A stretch of 64,000 nucleotides of DNA from Arthrobacter sp. zg-Y844 (GCF_024385465.1 NZ_JANFLS010000002.1:248001-312000), one strand, 5' to 3'. Shown: positions 31,567-39,658, counted from the stretch's first letter. Numbers and translations: made by a program. Notes: generated from the sequence alone by a model not told the origin.

Positions 31567-32304
31567 TTAGCGGTTGCCTCCGCGACCCGTCCGCACTGCT
31601 GCCAGGCGTGCCAGCTCCTGGACGTCGCCCGGGGTGCCGCGCCATGGAGCCCCGTGTCCGGGGAGCACCCAGTTGGCCTCGATGCCGGCCAGCCGGTTCA
31701 GGGAATGCAGGGCTAACGCAGGGTCATCAGTGAACGGTGCGGGTCGAATGCCGGTCCGCCCTGTCAGCACGTCGCGGGTGGTGAGTGCATCCCCGACAAA
31801 GACCGCATCCGCGGCCGGCACATACACGGCAATGCTGCCCGGGGAGTGTCCAGGCAGGGCTATGACCTGCGGTTCACCCGGCAGCGGGAGAACGTCACCG
31901 TCCGCCACCTCGGAGACCTCGGTGAGGTACGTGGTTCGCCAACCCCGCTTGCGCACCGCGTAGGCGAAGAACCGGACCACGGGACCCGGCCGCATGGGGC
32001 CCATCGCAGGCTTTGGCTTCTTGCCGCCGCGAGCACGATCTGCATCCTCGGAGTGGACGAAGACAGGCACGTTCCGGGTCCGGCGCAGTCTTTCGGCAAA
32101 GCCGATGTGGTCACTGTCCCCGTGCGTCAGGACCACCCCGCGTATGTCGTCCAGAGTTCGGCCCATGGACTTCAGTTCAGCGAGCAGATCCTTCCAGTGC
32201 CCGGGGAGTCCGGTATCGATCACGGTAATCCCGTCCTCCGTGTCCACCAGATAAGCGGCCACAATGTCGTTGCCGATGCGGTGCAGGTGCGGTCCAAGCT
32301 TCAC
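31567..32304 (-). CDS. MBL-fold (metallo-beta-lactamase superfamily) hydrolase
   Basis: The 245-residue protein has the MBL fold: GITVIDTGLPG, the metal motif THGDSDHIG, LPGHSPGSIAVYV, FVGDALTT and a final LPGHGAPW. The motif has Asp where the canonical HxHxDH has its second His, a variant known in some subfamilies. The substrate cannot be told. GTG at 32304 follows AGAAGGAG. A short Arg/Gly tail ends the protein. It lies upstream of hsp20 on the same strand, but hsp20 has its own promoter in the 150-bp gap. Confidence 0.85.
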   Translation of the reverse strand: MKLGPHLHRIGNDIVAAYLVDTEDGITVIDTGLPGHWKDLLAELKSMGRTLDDIRGVVLTHGDSDHIGFAERLRRTRNVPVFVHSEDADRARGGKKPKPAMGPMRPGPVVRFFAYAVRKRGWRTTYLTEVSEVADGDVLPLPGEPQVIALPGHSPGSIAVYVPAADAVFVGDALTTRDVLTGRTGIRPAPFTDDPALALHSLNRLAGIEANWVLPGHGAPWRGTPGDVQELARLAAVRTGRGGNR

Positions 32305-32397
32305 TGGTACTCCTTCTCATGGGCAGGCAGTTGGCCGATCCGTGCGTGCTGATTCGGCGGCACCAGCTGTTGTGCTGCCATAAGCTGATTGGCCGCC

Positions 32398-32403
32398 ACT
32401 ATA
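32398..32403 (-). promoter_or_regulatory. Candidate -10 box of the MBL-fold gene
   Basis: TATAGT on the minus strand lies about 95 bases upstream of the GTG at 32304. No convincing -35 is visible, though CTGCCA lies at about the right distance. Confidence 0.35.
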
Positions 32404-32444
32404 GCCATGTGCTTCCCGCAGTGGCAGTCCTCCAGAGGCCGCCT

Positions 32445-34079
32445 TCAGGCTGCCCAAACAAAATCCGCTATGCATGCTTCAACGGGGGAGTGTAGGGAAC
32501 GTTCTGGGGAACGCGCCGGGGGATGTTCCGGGGGATGTTCCGGGTGGCATGGCCGGTGCGCCGGCTGCGGCATTGTTCCGCGCGGTGCCGTCCCGGGCAG
32601 GGGCGGAGCGGTGGAACGATACGTGTGGCCGGTCGGCGTCGTCGTGTCCACCGTGTGTCCGGCGGGTGCCGTGCCTGCCGTGTCCGCCGTGTCTCTGGTT
32701 CCGGTGGTGATGCCGGAATCTGCTGCGGGCTCCGGACTGCTTATTCGGACTGGTTCTGCGGTCCACCCCGGCGCTTCCTTGGCATGGTTGCACGCCTCGC
32801 ATAGCCCCTGCCCGTTGGCAGCATTTGTGGGTCCGCCGCGGTTGTGAGGACGAATATGGTCCAGATGGCGGATTGGTGCTCCGCACCAGGGCATTCGGCA
32901 GGTGGTGTCCCGGGCTGCGATGAATCGTGCCAGCGATTTGGGAAACAGCCGTGCCCGGGAGTCCATTGCCACCAGTTCTCCCGTATCGGGAGCCGCGTAG
33001 AGCCTCCGGATCCAGCGTTCCTCGTGCTTGTCGGGCCCGCCCACCGCCTGGTCCTTGGCCCGGCCCCGGTTGCTCCGGCCCCGCCTGCTCCGGCCCCGCC
33101 TGCTCCGGGCCAGGCTGCTCCGGCGTCGAACCAGATCCCGAGCCCATTGCGCCGGAACCGGGCCATACCCGGGCACTAGCACCGGTTCGGAATCGCCTGC
33201 CAGCAAAGTCCGGTCGGTCATTACCAGCTGGATCTCCACCTTCAACGAGCCGGCACCTCCCTGCCCGGTGACCCGTTCCACCAGGGTGTCGGCCATGATG
33301 TGGCCCCGCCCCCTTGCGTCGCCGGCGGCGCGTAGCCGGTCAGCCTCGCGTGAAAGGGCTGCGTAGACGCCCACTCCCTGCGCGACGGGCAGTAATCCGG
33401 TCAGGTATGTCATGGTGTCCGGCGCCGGACGGCAGGAAACGAACCGTTCGGATGTTGCTTTCGCGGCACGGTTCACTGCCGCCCGTGGGTCCAACCGGTA
33501 TGCGGCAGCCTTGGCGCGGGCGATGATCTGCCGGTCACCCAGGGACTCCAGGAGACCGGTATCACCTGCCACTTCTTCATCCACTAGCCTGCGGTCCTGA
33601 AGGGAGAGGCAAGCTGTCTCACGCACCAGGAGGGTGGCCCGCCATTCGCTGATCTTCCCCAGGGACAAGGCCCGCATCGTGTACGGCATCTCCGAGGTAA
33701 GGACTTTTGCAAGACCGAGCAGCCGTCCGCCCTTGTTGGCGGATTCCCGCCGGGCCAGAGCGATCTGTGAAGCTACCCCTCGCCCAAGATCTTCCTTCCG
33801 AAGTCCGGCATGTTCCTGCTTGCGCCGCTGCGAGGCCTCGAATGCCGCTGAGATCCGTGCCTGCGCGGCGGCAGCTGCACCCTTCAGTTCCTCCAGCGCG
33901 CGGAGTTGGTCGATCAGTTCCGCATCCGAGACGATTTCCGAAACTGAACCCTCCGGCGTGTGGCCGGATGTGGGCCCGGAATCTGCGGCCAAGTACTCCA
34001 CCCAGGCGTCGAACACTGCGGATTGGACCTCCAGAGGCCCCCTCCGATGATGATCAACCGACGGCGAGTATTCGAACAT
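32445..34079 (-). CDS. DUF222 / HNH endonuclease-domain protein (13E12 repeat family)
   Basis: The 544-residue protein has the DUF222 region (about residues 50-310) followed by an HNH nuclease domain at 394-439: CRMPWCGAPIRHLDHIRPHN, then NGQGLCEACNHAKE, with both zinc-binding Cys pairs. Between them lies an Arg-rich S-R-R-G-R tandem repeat. A 105-residue low-complexity Pro/Thr/His tail follows. The family is abundant in actinobacteria and related to mycobacterial REP13E12 proteins; its biological role is unclear. The ATG at 34079 lies inside an SOS box and seven bases after a -10 box, so it appears leaderless and damage-inducible. Its base composition is G/C-rich like its neighbours. Confidence 0.88.
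   Translation of the reverse strand: MFEYSPSVDHHRRGPLEVQSAVFDAWVEYLAADSGPTSGHTPEGSVSEIVSDAELIDQLRALEELKGAAAAAQARISAAFEASQRRKQEHAGLRKEDLGRGVASQIALARRESANKGGRLLGLAKVLTSEMPYTMRALSLGKISEWRATLLVRETACLSLQDRRLVDEEVAGDTGLLESLGDRQIIARAKAAAYRLDPRAAVNRAAKATSERFVSCRPAPDTMTYLTGLLPVAQGVGVYAALSREADRLRAAGDARGRGHIMADTLVERVTGQGGAGSLKVEIQLVMTDRTLLAGDSEPVLVPGYGPVPAQWARDLVRRRSSLARSRRGRSRRGRSNRGRAKDQAVGGPDKHEERWIRRLYAAPDTGELVAMDSRARLFPKSLARFIAARDTTCRMPWCGAPIRHLDHIRPHNRGGPTNAANGQGLCEACNHAKEAPGWTAEPVRISSPEPAADSGITTGTRDTADTAGTAPAGHTVDTTTPTGHTYRSTAPPLPGTAPRGTMPQPAHRPCHPEHPPEHPPARSPERSLHSPVEACIADFVWAA
33071..33130. repeat. 15-bp tandem repeat inside the DUF222-HNH gene, four copies
   Basis: The unit TGCTCCGGCCCCGCC occurs twice perfectly (33071-33085, 33086-33100) and twice degenerately (33101-33115, 33116-33130). 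On the coding strand each unit specifies S-R-R-G-R or a variant, so changes in copy number would stay in frame. It forms the Arg-rich linker before the HNH domain. Confidence 0.8.
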
Positions 34080-34086
34080 GTGTTCG
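34073..34086. promoter_or_regulatory. SOS box (LexA site) over the DUF222-HNH start codon
   Basis: CGAACATGTGTTCG fits the Gram-positive LexA consensus CGAACRNRYGTTCG fully. The start codon of the reverse-strand gene is within it. LexA-controlled 13E12-family genes are known in Mycobacterium tuberculosis. Confidence 0.85.
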
Positions 34087-34092
34087 AGTCTA
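34087..34092 (-). promoter_or_regulatory. Leaderless promoter of the DUF222-HNH gene
   Basis: TAGACT on the minus strand ends seven bases before the ATG at 34079, and no Shine-Dalgarno is present. The SOS box begins immediately downstream of this -10 box, an ideal position for LexA repression. Confidence 0.55.
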
Positions 34093-34271
34093 GCGTTCGT
34101 TCGGACTGGCTAAAAGGGCAAACCTACGCGTCCCAATACCTGTTTTTAATCGGACACTGTGCGTTTGGCCTGCGCGGGAACCGCGCCGATTGCTGGGGCA
34201 GATGGCGCTTCGGGGCGCGCTGTGCCAGTAGGCGCCCGGGGGTAATCGTTGCCCGTGCCGGCAAAACAGGT

Positions 34272-34300
34272 TGTGCACAATTGAATTGTGCCCTACGGTG
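34272..34300 (+). promoter_or_regulatory. Promoter of the OhrR-like regulator gene
   Basis: TTGTGC (34272-34277) and TACGGT (34295-34300) are 17 bases apart. The predicted start coincides with the ATG at 34306, so the mRNA should be leaderless. The palindrome at 34275-34291 fills the spacer. Confidence 0.55.
34275..34291. promoter_or_regulatory. OhrR-type palindromic operator
   Basis: GCACAATTGAATTGTGC is a perfect 17-bp palindrome. Its core resembles known OhrR operators (ACAATT-AATTGT half-sites). It lies between the -35 and -10 boxes, so binding would repress the gene that it precedes: autoregulation is inferred. Confidence 0.75.
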
Positions 34301-34305
34301 GGTCC

Positions 34306-34740
34306 ATGAACGAATCCCTACAGCGGCAGGTGTGCTTCTCGCTGTACTCCGCCTCCCGGGCGGCCACGGCGCTCTATCGTCCGATGCTTGAAGAGATGGG
34401 GCTGACCTACCCGCAGTACCTGGTGATGTCGCTGCTCTGGGAGAAGGACGCCCAAAGCGTCCGGGACCTGGGGGAGGCACTGGACCTGGATTCCGGCACG
34501 CTTTCACCGCTGCTCAAGCGGCTGGAGGCAGCGGACCTGGTGCAGCGCCGTCGTGCCGTCGAGGACGAAAGGCGCGTCCGTATCCACCTCACGGATGCCG
34601 GCCGCGCGCTCGAACATGACGCGAGGAACCTGCCGGACCGGCTCGCAGCATCCGCCGGACTGGCGCCGCAGGACCTGGAAAGCCTGCAGGACACCCTCGC
34701 CAAGGTCACTGCCGCACTGCGGCAGGCCGTGGCGAAGTAA
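34306..34740 (+). CDS. ohrR: MarR-family regulator of the OhrR type (organic peroxide sensor)
   Basis: The 144-residue winged-helix protein closely resembles OhrR: VCFSLYSASRAATALYRPML with the reactive Cys at residue 10, LGLTYPQYLVM-like GLTYPQYLVMSLLWE, and LDSGTLSPLLKRLEAADLV as the recognition helix. OhrR represses peroxide-defence genes until the Cys is oxidised. ATG 34306 is chosen over GTG 34288 because the promoter and operator would otherwise lie inside the gene. The usual partner gene ohr is absent here; the next gene is an MDR-family oxidoreductase 36 bases downstream, probably in the same operon. Confidence 0.85.
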   Translation: MNESLQRQVCFSLYSASRAATALYRPMLEEMGLTYPQYLVMSLLWEKDAQSVRDLGEALDLDSGTLSPLLKRLEAADLVQRRRAVEDERRVRIHLTDAGRALEHDARNLPDRLAASAGLAPQDLESLQDTLAKVTAALRQAVAK

Positions 34741-34776
34741 ATACCGACCATCAACCCCGACAGTAAGGTTCATTCC

Positions 34777-35790
34777 ATGAGCAGTTACCCCGAAACCGGC
34801 CGCGAAATCCAGCTTGCTTCCCGCCCCGAAGGGTGGCCGACGGAGCAGAACTTCCGCCTGGCGGAGGTGCCGGTACCCGAGCTGCAGGAGGGCCAGGTCC
34901 TGGTCCGCAACCTGCACATGTCCGTTGACCCGTACATGCGCGGCCGGATGAATGACGCCAAGTCCTATGTTCCGCCGTTCCAGCTTGACGCTCCGCTGGA
35001 GGGCGGCGCCGTCGGTGAAGTCGTGGAGTCACGCTCACCGGACCACAAGCCGGGGGACAAGGTACTGCACGGCCTCGGCTGGCGCGACTACGCCGTCCTT
35101 GACGGGCGCCGTGCCCGCATCATCGATACGGAGGCTGCTCCGGCCAGCGCGTACCTCGGGGTGCTGGGCATGACCGGCCAGACAGCCTATGCCGGCCTGA
35201 CCAAGGTGGCGGAGTTCAAGGAAGGCGACGTCGTCTTCGTTTCGGGTGCCGCGGGCGCCGTGGGTTCGCTGGTCGGGCAGATCGCCAAGGCCATGGGTGC
35301 CAAGAAGGTCATCGGCAGTGCCGGTTCCGCCGAAAAGGTCCAGCGGCTGCTGGACCTGGGCTTCGACGAGGCGTTCAACTACCACGACGGTCCGGTGAAG
35401 GATTCGCTGAAGAAGGCCGCCGGTGCCGACGGCATTGACGTCTACTTCGACAACGTGGGCGGCGAGCACCTCGAAGCGGCCCTTTCGGTAATGAACAAGT
35501 TCGGCCGGATCGCCATGTGCGGTGCCATCTCGCAGTACAACGATGCACCCGTCGGCCCGCGGAACCTGGCCATTGCCATCGGCAAGGAAATCACCCTCCG
35601 GGGCTTCCTCGTGGGCAGCTACAACCAGCACGCCGACGAGTTTGCCTCCCTGATGACCAGCTGGCTGCAGGAAGGCCTGGTCCGTTACGACGAGACGTTC
35701 GTGGACGGGCTCGAAAACTCCCCGCAGGCCTTCATTGACCTGATGAAGGGCGCCAATAAGGGCAAAATGATCGTGAACCTGGGCAAGTAA
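34777..35790 (+). CDS. NADP-dependent oxidoreductase (MDR superfamily, leukotriene B4 dehydrogenase-like)
   Basis: The 337-residue enzyme is a zinc-free medium-chain reductase. Indicators are LHMSVDPYMRGRMND near the N-terminus, LGMTGQTAYAGL, the nucleotide loop VFVSGAAGAVGSLVGQIAK, YFDNVGGEHLEAAL and the ending GKMIVNLGK. Relatives reduce alpha,beta-unsaturated aldehydes and ketones, such as those from lipid peroxidation, or curcumin. Its position behind an OhrR-type regulator suggests detoxification of reactive carbonyls produced by organic peroxides, which is inference. TAAGG lies 11 bases before the ATG. The 3' end is three bases from the convergent glycosyltransferase gene. Confidence 0.9.
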   Translation: MSSYPETGREIQLASRPEGWPTEQNFRLAEVPVPELQEGQVLVRNLHMSVDPYMRGRMNDAKSYVPPFQLDAPLEGGAVGEVVESRSPDHKPGDKVLHGLGWRDYAVLDGRRARIIDTEAAPASAYLGVLGMTGQTAYAGLTKVAEFKEGDVVFVSGAAGAVGSLVGQIAKAMGAKKVIGSAGSAEKVQRLLDLGFDEAFNYHDGPVKDSLKKAAGADGIDVYFDNVGGEHLEAALSVMNKFGRIAMCGAISQYNDAPVGPRNLAIAIGKEITLRGFLVGSYNQHADEFASLMTSWLQEGLVRYDETFVDGLENSPQAFIDLMKGANKGKMIVNLGK

Positions 35791-35793
35791 GGA

Positions 35794-36891
35794 TCAACGA
35801 CGACGGCGGCGGCCGGGGAACAGGCGGACAGCCTCCCCGGCCGCTTCCATGAGCTGGTCGGCAGAGGCCGCCCAGCTGTAGTCGGCTGCCCGCTGCACGC
35901 CGGCGTCGGACGCCTTCTGCCAGCGCCCCGGTTCGCCCAGCTGCCGGACGGCGTCCGCGAAGGCCGACGGATCCTCCGGATCCACCAGCAGCGCCGCACC
36001 GCCGGAGACCTCGCGGAAAATCGGAATGTCGCTGGCGACCACCGGGGTGCCCACGGCCATTGCCTCAATCACCGGCAGCCCGTAGCCCTCGGCTTGTGAC
36101 AGGGTCACCAAGGCCGTGGTGCGGCGCAGCAGGCCGTCATACTCCTCATCGGTCACGCCGTTGTGGAACGTTACGCGCGCACCGGCGGGAATCAGCGCTT
36201 CAAGCTCGCTTCGCCGTGCATCGGAAATCCGGCTCAGCAGGTGCAGCGTGTAATCCGGCAGGTATTCCATGCCGCGGATGATGGTCTCCACGTTCTTGTA
36301 CGGCATGAAGGACCCCATATACAGCAGCGACGCCTCGGCTCCCGCGTCCGGGTCCCGCGGCACGGCACCCTCCTGGGGTGCGTTGGCCACTATCCGGACG
36401 GGCCGTTTGGTCAACCGGTGGCGGGACATCAGCTCCCGCGTCGTCCCGCTGATGGTGGCAACGACGTCGGCCCGGTCCAGCAGCAGCCGCTGCGGCCAGT
36501 AGGCCAGGTGGTACAGCCGCCACAGCCAGCGCACCGCCGCCGGAAGGAACGACGGCGGCGTCGGGTTCGAGTAATAGATCAGGTCATGCAGGGTCAGGAT
36601 CAGCGGATACTTCCGGCCCCAGCTGCCCATGGTCTGCATCGGGCAGAAAACCGCATCTGCGCCGAGCCGGTTGATCCGGAAAGCCACAAACAGCTCGGCG
36701 GGGGAAAGCGGGCTGTTGATCTTCACCCACGGCAGGTCCGGGAGCAGTCCCAGCTGGCGTTCGTCCGAAATCAGCATCACGACGTCGGCCTGCCTGGCCA
36801 CCGCCTCGATCAGGCTCGCGCCGTAGCGGCTGATGCCGTCATGGTGGTCGGTGCGGGTAAACCGGGCGTCTACGGCCAGGCGCATCCTCAT
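35794..36891 (-). CDS. Glycosyltransferase family 4 protein
   Basis: The 365-residue GT-B enzyme has the GT4 donor-site signature QAEGYGLPVIEAMAVGTPVV near residue 275 and LLYMGSFMPYKNVETIIRGM at the start of the C-terminal domain. The N-terminus MRMRLAVDARFTRTDHHDGISRYG is typical of family members acting on cell-surface or lipid-linked sugars. Donor and acceptor are unknown. ATG 36891 has GGAGG six bases upstream and overlaps the preceding stop (ATGA), so it is coupled to the hydrolase gene. It is the last gene of a three-gene reverse operon. Confidence 0.9.
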   Translation of the reverse strand: MRMRLAVDARFTRTDHHDGISRYGASLIEAVARQADVVMLISDERQLGLLPDLPWVKINSPLSPAELFVAFRINRLGADAVFCPMQTMGSWGRKYPLILTLHDLIYYSNPTPPSFLPAAVRWLWRLYHLAYWPQRLLLDRADVVATISGTTRELMSRHRLTKRPVRIVANAPQEGAVPRDPDAGAEASLLYMGSFMPYKNVETIIRGMEYLPDYTLHLLSRISDARRSELEALIPAGARVTFHNGVTDEEYDGLLRRTTALVTLSQAEGYGLPVIEAMAVGTPVVASDIPIFREVSGGAALLVDPEDPSAFADAVRQLGEPGRWQKASDAGVQRAADYSWAASADQLMEAAGEAVRLFPGRRRRR

Positions 36892-37817
36892 ATATGCCTC
36901 CGGGACAGGAAGTCCTCGATCGTATCGGCTGCCTCAGCCGGCTTTTCGTAATGCACCAGATGGCCCACGCCGGGCAGTATCTGCAGTTCGGCGTCGGGAA
37001 TCAGCTCGGCAAGCAGGCGCTGCCCCCGCACCGATCCGAGGTCGTCCTGTTCCGCGGCGATAAGCAGCACGGGCATGGAAAGCTGCCCGGCGACGTCGCG
37101 CACCGTGGCCGAAATGGAGGCCCGGAAGGCATCGAGGACCACCCGGCGGTTGGCGAAGGCACTGAAGTACGCATCGTGCTGGGCATGGATCCAGCGGCGC
37201 AGGCCCGGATCCTTTGTCTTTGCCATCAGCATGCTCATGCCCCGGACAATCAGCGGGCTGCGGAGCAGCGCCATGCCGGGTTTTTCCGGCAGTGCGGCCG
37301 CCAGCCGGTAGTAAAGTTCAGCCGCCTTGCTGGTGATCCCCTTGGGACCCTCCAGCGCAGGCTCGCAGATGGGGTTCACGAGCACCAGCTCACTGATCAG
37401 TTCCGGTGACTGAGCCGCAAGGTGCGCGGCAATAATGGAGCCGAAGGAATGGCCGAGCAGGACCGTGTCCGGGCCCAAGCCCAGGTCCGCCAGTGCCTCG
37501 CGGACAAATGCGGTGTAGGCGGGGACATTGTGCGTAGAGGGAAGGGCGGCACCGGCGCCGAAGCCGGGAAGGTCGGGCACCAGGACGCGGTGGCGGGGGA
37601 GCGCTTCGACAATCCGCAGCAGTCCATGGTGGTCGCCGCGGAAGCCGTGGACCATGAAGATCGGCGGCAGGCCGGCGTCGTCCTCCGTGACCGGCGCGAA
37701 GTCCCGGCAGACCTGCTCGGTGCCGTCCACCGAAAAGGACCGCACGGCGGCCTTGCGCAGGAAAGGCGCAGGGGCGCCCGACGGCGTCGACGCACTCCGC
37801 GCTGCAGTGCCGGACAT
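36888..37817 (-). CDS. Alpha/beta hydrolase
   Basis: The 309-residue hydrolase has the standard triad: nucleophile Ser in LLGHSFGSII, an Asp in AAEQDDLG and His in GVGHLVHYEKP. The oxyanion strand is FMVHGFRGDHHG. A cap region lies between the Ser and Asp (KGITSKAAELYYRLA and following). The substrate is unknown. The ATG abuts the stop of the aldo/keto reductase gene with GAGGTG in its end, and the stop overlaps the glycosyltransferase start, so all three are coupled. Confidence 0.88.
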   Translation of the reverse strand: MSGTAARSASTPSGAPAPFLRKAAVRSFSVDGTEQVCRDFAPVTEDDAGLPPIFMVHGFRGDHHGLLRIVEALPRHRVLVPDLPGFGAGAALPSTHNVPAYTAFVREALADLGLGPDTVLLGHSFGSIIAAHLAAQSPELISELVLVNPICEPALEGPKGITSKAAELYYRLAAALPEKPGMALLRSPLIVRGMSMLMAKTKDPGLRRWIHAQHDAYFSAFANRRVVLDAFRASISATVRDVAGQLSMPVLLIAAEQDDLGSVRGQRLLAELIPDAELQILPGVGHLVHYEKPAEAADTIEDFLSRRHI

Positions 37818-38654
37818 TCAGTTCACCTCGTCGGGATGCGATCCGGACCGCTGGCCCCGGTCCAGTCCGTTCAACGCCGTCCGGTGATCGCCGGTCAGCT
37901 CGAAGGAGTACAGGTCCAGGTTTCCGGCAATCCGCTCCGGACTGCTGGCCTTGGGAATAACGATGTTGCCGAGGTCCAGGTGCCAGCGGAGGATCACCTG
38001 CGCGGGGGTGCGGCCGAGCTCGGCCGCAATCCGCACAACTACCGGGTCCGCGAGGACTGCACCGCGGCCCAGCGGGCTCCACGCGGCCGTGCGGATTCCG
38101 AGCCGCTGGTGCAGCTGCCGCAGTTCCTCCTGCGCCAGCCAGGGGTGCAGTTCAATCTGGTTTACCGCCGGGACAATTCCGGTCGCGTCCAGCAGCTGCT
38201 GCAGATGGCCGGGCTGGAAATTTGAGACGCCGATGGCACGGACCCGGCCCGCGGCGTAGAGCTCCTCCAACGCCCGGTACGTGTCGACGAACTGTCCCCG
38301 CTGCGGGCACGGCCAGTGGATGAGGTACAGATCCAAGTAGTCCAGGCCCAGCCGGGAGAGGGACGCGTCAAAGGCACGCAGAGTGGAGTCGTAGCCCTGG
38401 TCTGTGTTCCAGACCTTCGAGGTGACGAAGATGTCGCTGCGGTCGACGCCGTTCGCGCGGGTGAAGGTGTTCACGGCCTCGCCCACCCCGGCTTCATTGC
38501 CGTAGAGGGCGGCCGTGTCGAGGTGCCGGTAGCCCGCCCCGAGTGCCTCCAGGCAGAGCCGGGCGGCGTCGTCGGCCGGGATCTTGTAGGTACCGAAGCC
38601 GACCTGATCCATCAGGACGCCGTTATTGAGCGAAATTCGAGCTGCAGGCTGCAT
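37818..38654 (-). CDS. Aldo/keto reductase
   Basis: The 278-residue NADPH-dependent reductase has the full catalytic tetrad: Asp and Tyr in HLDTAALYGNE, Lys in FVTSKVWN and His in LIHWPCP. GVSNFQPGHLQQLL, NQIELHPWLAQ and VIPKASSPERIAGN complete the family pattern; the last is the cofactor phosphate site. It resembles bacterial 2,5-diketo-D-gluconate reductases (AKR5), whose range is broad. It is the first gene of the reverse operon and has a leaderless promoter. Confidence 0.92.
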   Translation of the reverse strand: MQPAARISLNNGVLMDQVGFGTYKIPADDAARLCLEALGAGYRHLDTAALYGNEAGVGEAVNTFTRANGVDRSDIFVTSKVWNTDQGYDSTLRAFDASLSRLGLDYLDLYLIHWPCPQRGQFVDTYRALEELYAAGRVRAIGVSNFQPGHLQQLLDATGIVPAVNQIELHPWLAQEELRQLHQRLGIRTAAWSPLGRGAVLADPVVVRIAAELGRTPAQVILRWHLDLGNIVIPKASSPERIAGNLDLYSFELTGDHRTALNGLDRGQRSGSHPDEVN

Positions 38655-38660
38655 ATGACG

Positions 38661-38666
38661 ACTTTA
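38661..38666 (-). promoter_or_regulatory. Leaderless promoter of the aldo/keto reductase operon
   Basis: TAAAGT on the minus strand ends six bases before the ATG at 38654, and TTCGGT lies 18 bases further upstream. There is no Shine-Dalgarno. Confidence 0.45.
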
Positions 38667-38724
38667 CCGAGGTGCGGGCACCGTACCGAATCGCGCGCTG
38701 ACTACCTGTTTTGCCGCGGGAAGA

Positions 38725-38739
38725 TTGGCGTGGCGCCAA
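38725..38739. promoter_or_regulatory. Inverted repeat in the glpF upstream region
   Basis: TTGGCG-TGG-CGCCAA is a perfect 6-bp-arm palindrome in the 194-bp divergent gap between the aldo/keto reductase and glpF. It could be an operator for either. No regulator gene is adjacent, and I cannot place a clear glpF promoter. Confidence 0.35.
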
Positions 38740-38848
38740 AGAGGTCGGCTAAGGTAATGGCGCTTCTTGCAAAAGATTGATTGCATAGAAACCAACAGTC
38801 CGCCCTCCCACTTGGGTCGTGGACAGATACGAATGATCGGAGGAGTCG

Positions 38849-39595
38849 ATGGTGACTCTCGGAGAAGTTTTCATCAGTGAGCTGGCGGGCACCGCCATCC
38901 TCATTATTCTGGGCTGCGGCGTTGTGGCCAACGTCGCGCTGGCGAAAACGAAGGGTGCCGGCGGCGGGTTCCTGATGGTCAACTGGGGGTGGGCCATCGG
39001 TGTGTTTGCCGGCGTGTACGCGGCCGCTATTTCCGGCGCGCACATCAACCCCGCCGTCACGGTAGGTCTCTGGGCAGCCGGCAACGAGGAGTTTGCGCCG
39101 GGCGTCGAGGTTTCCTTCGGTGCGGCCATGGTCTACTTCGCAGGGCAGATGGCCGGTGCCATCATTGGTGCCTTCGTGGCGTGGCTCGCCTACAAGAAGC
39201 AGTTCGACGACGAGCCCGACGCCGCCAACATCCTGGGTGTCTTCTCCACAGGTCCGGCTATCCGGTCCTACGGATGGAACGTTGTGACTGAGGTTGTAGG
39301 TACCTTCGTCCTCGTCTTCACGATCGTTGCCTTCGCGGGAACGCCCACGGAACTCGGCCCGCTGGCTGTGGCCCTCGTGGTGCTCGGCATCGGTGCCTCC
39401 CTCGGCGGCCCCACCGGCTACGCCATCAACCCGGCCCGTGACCTTGGCCCGCGCATCGTGCACGCCCTGCTGCCCATCCCGGGCAAGGGCAGCAGCGACT
39501 GGGGCTACGCCTGGGTGCCCGTCGTCGGCCCGCTGATCGGCGGCGCCCTGGGCGGCCTTCTGGGCGCCCAGATTCCCCTCCCGCTTCCGGTATAA
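38849..39595 (+). CDS. glpF: Glycerol uptake facilitator (aquaglyceroporin)
   Basis: The 248-residue MIP-family channel has six membrane helices and both pore signatures: GAHINPAVTVGLW and GYAINPARDLGPR. The Asp after the second NPAR is typical of glycerol facilitators rather than pure water channels. ATG 38849 follows CGGAGGAG by five bases. It is the first gene of a glycerol operon with glpK 63 bases downstream. Confidence 0.95.
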   Translation: MVTLGEVFISELAGTAILIILGCGVVANVALAKTKGAGGGFLMVNWGWAIGVFAGVYAAAISGAHINPAVTVGLWAAGNEEFAPGVEVSFGAAMVYFAGQMAGAIIGAFVAWLAYKKQFDDEPDAANILGVFSTGPAIRSYGWNVVTEVVGTFVLVFTIVAFAGTPTELGPLAVALVVLGIGASLGGPTGYAINPARDLGPRIVHALLPIPGKGSSDWGYAWVPVVGPLIGGALGGLLGAQIPLPLPV

Positions 39596-39658
39596 GCGGA
39601 CCGGCCGGCCGTATGGTCCGGCCACCCCCAAAGACCCCCACCGCAAGGAGCAGAAACA

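Noticed and set aside
31567-32304. MBL-fold protein as a beta-lactamase
   Set aside because: There is no signal peptide and the metal motif is HxDxDH rather than the lactamase HxHxDH, so antibiotic resistance is not supported.
36888-38654. Alpha/beta hydrolase as a haloalkane dehalogenase or haloperoxidase
   Set aside because: The Ser nucleophile excludes a dehalogenase (which has Asp), and nothing specific supports haloperoxidase; the family name is as far as the sequence goes.
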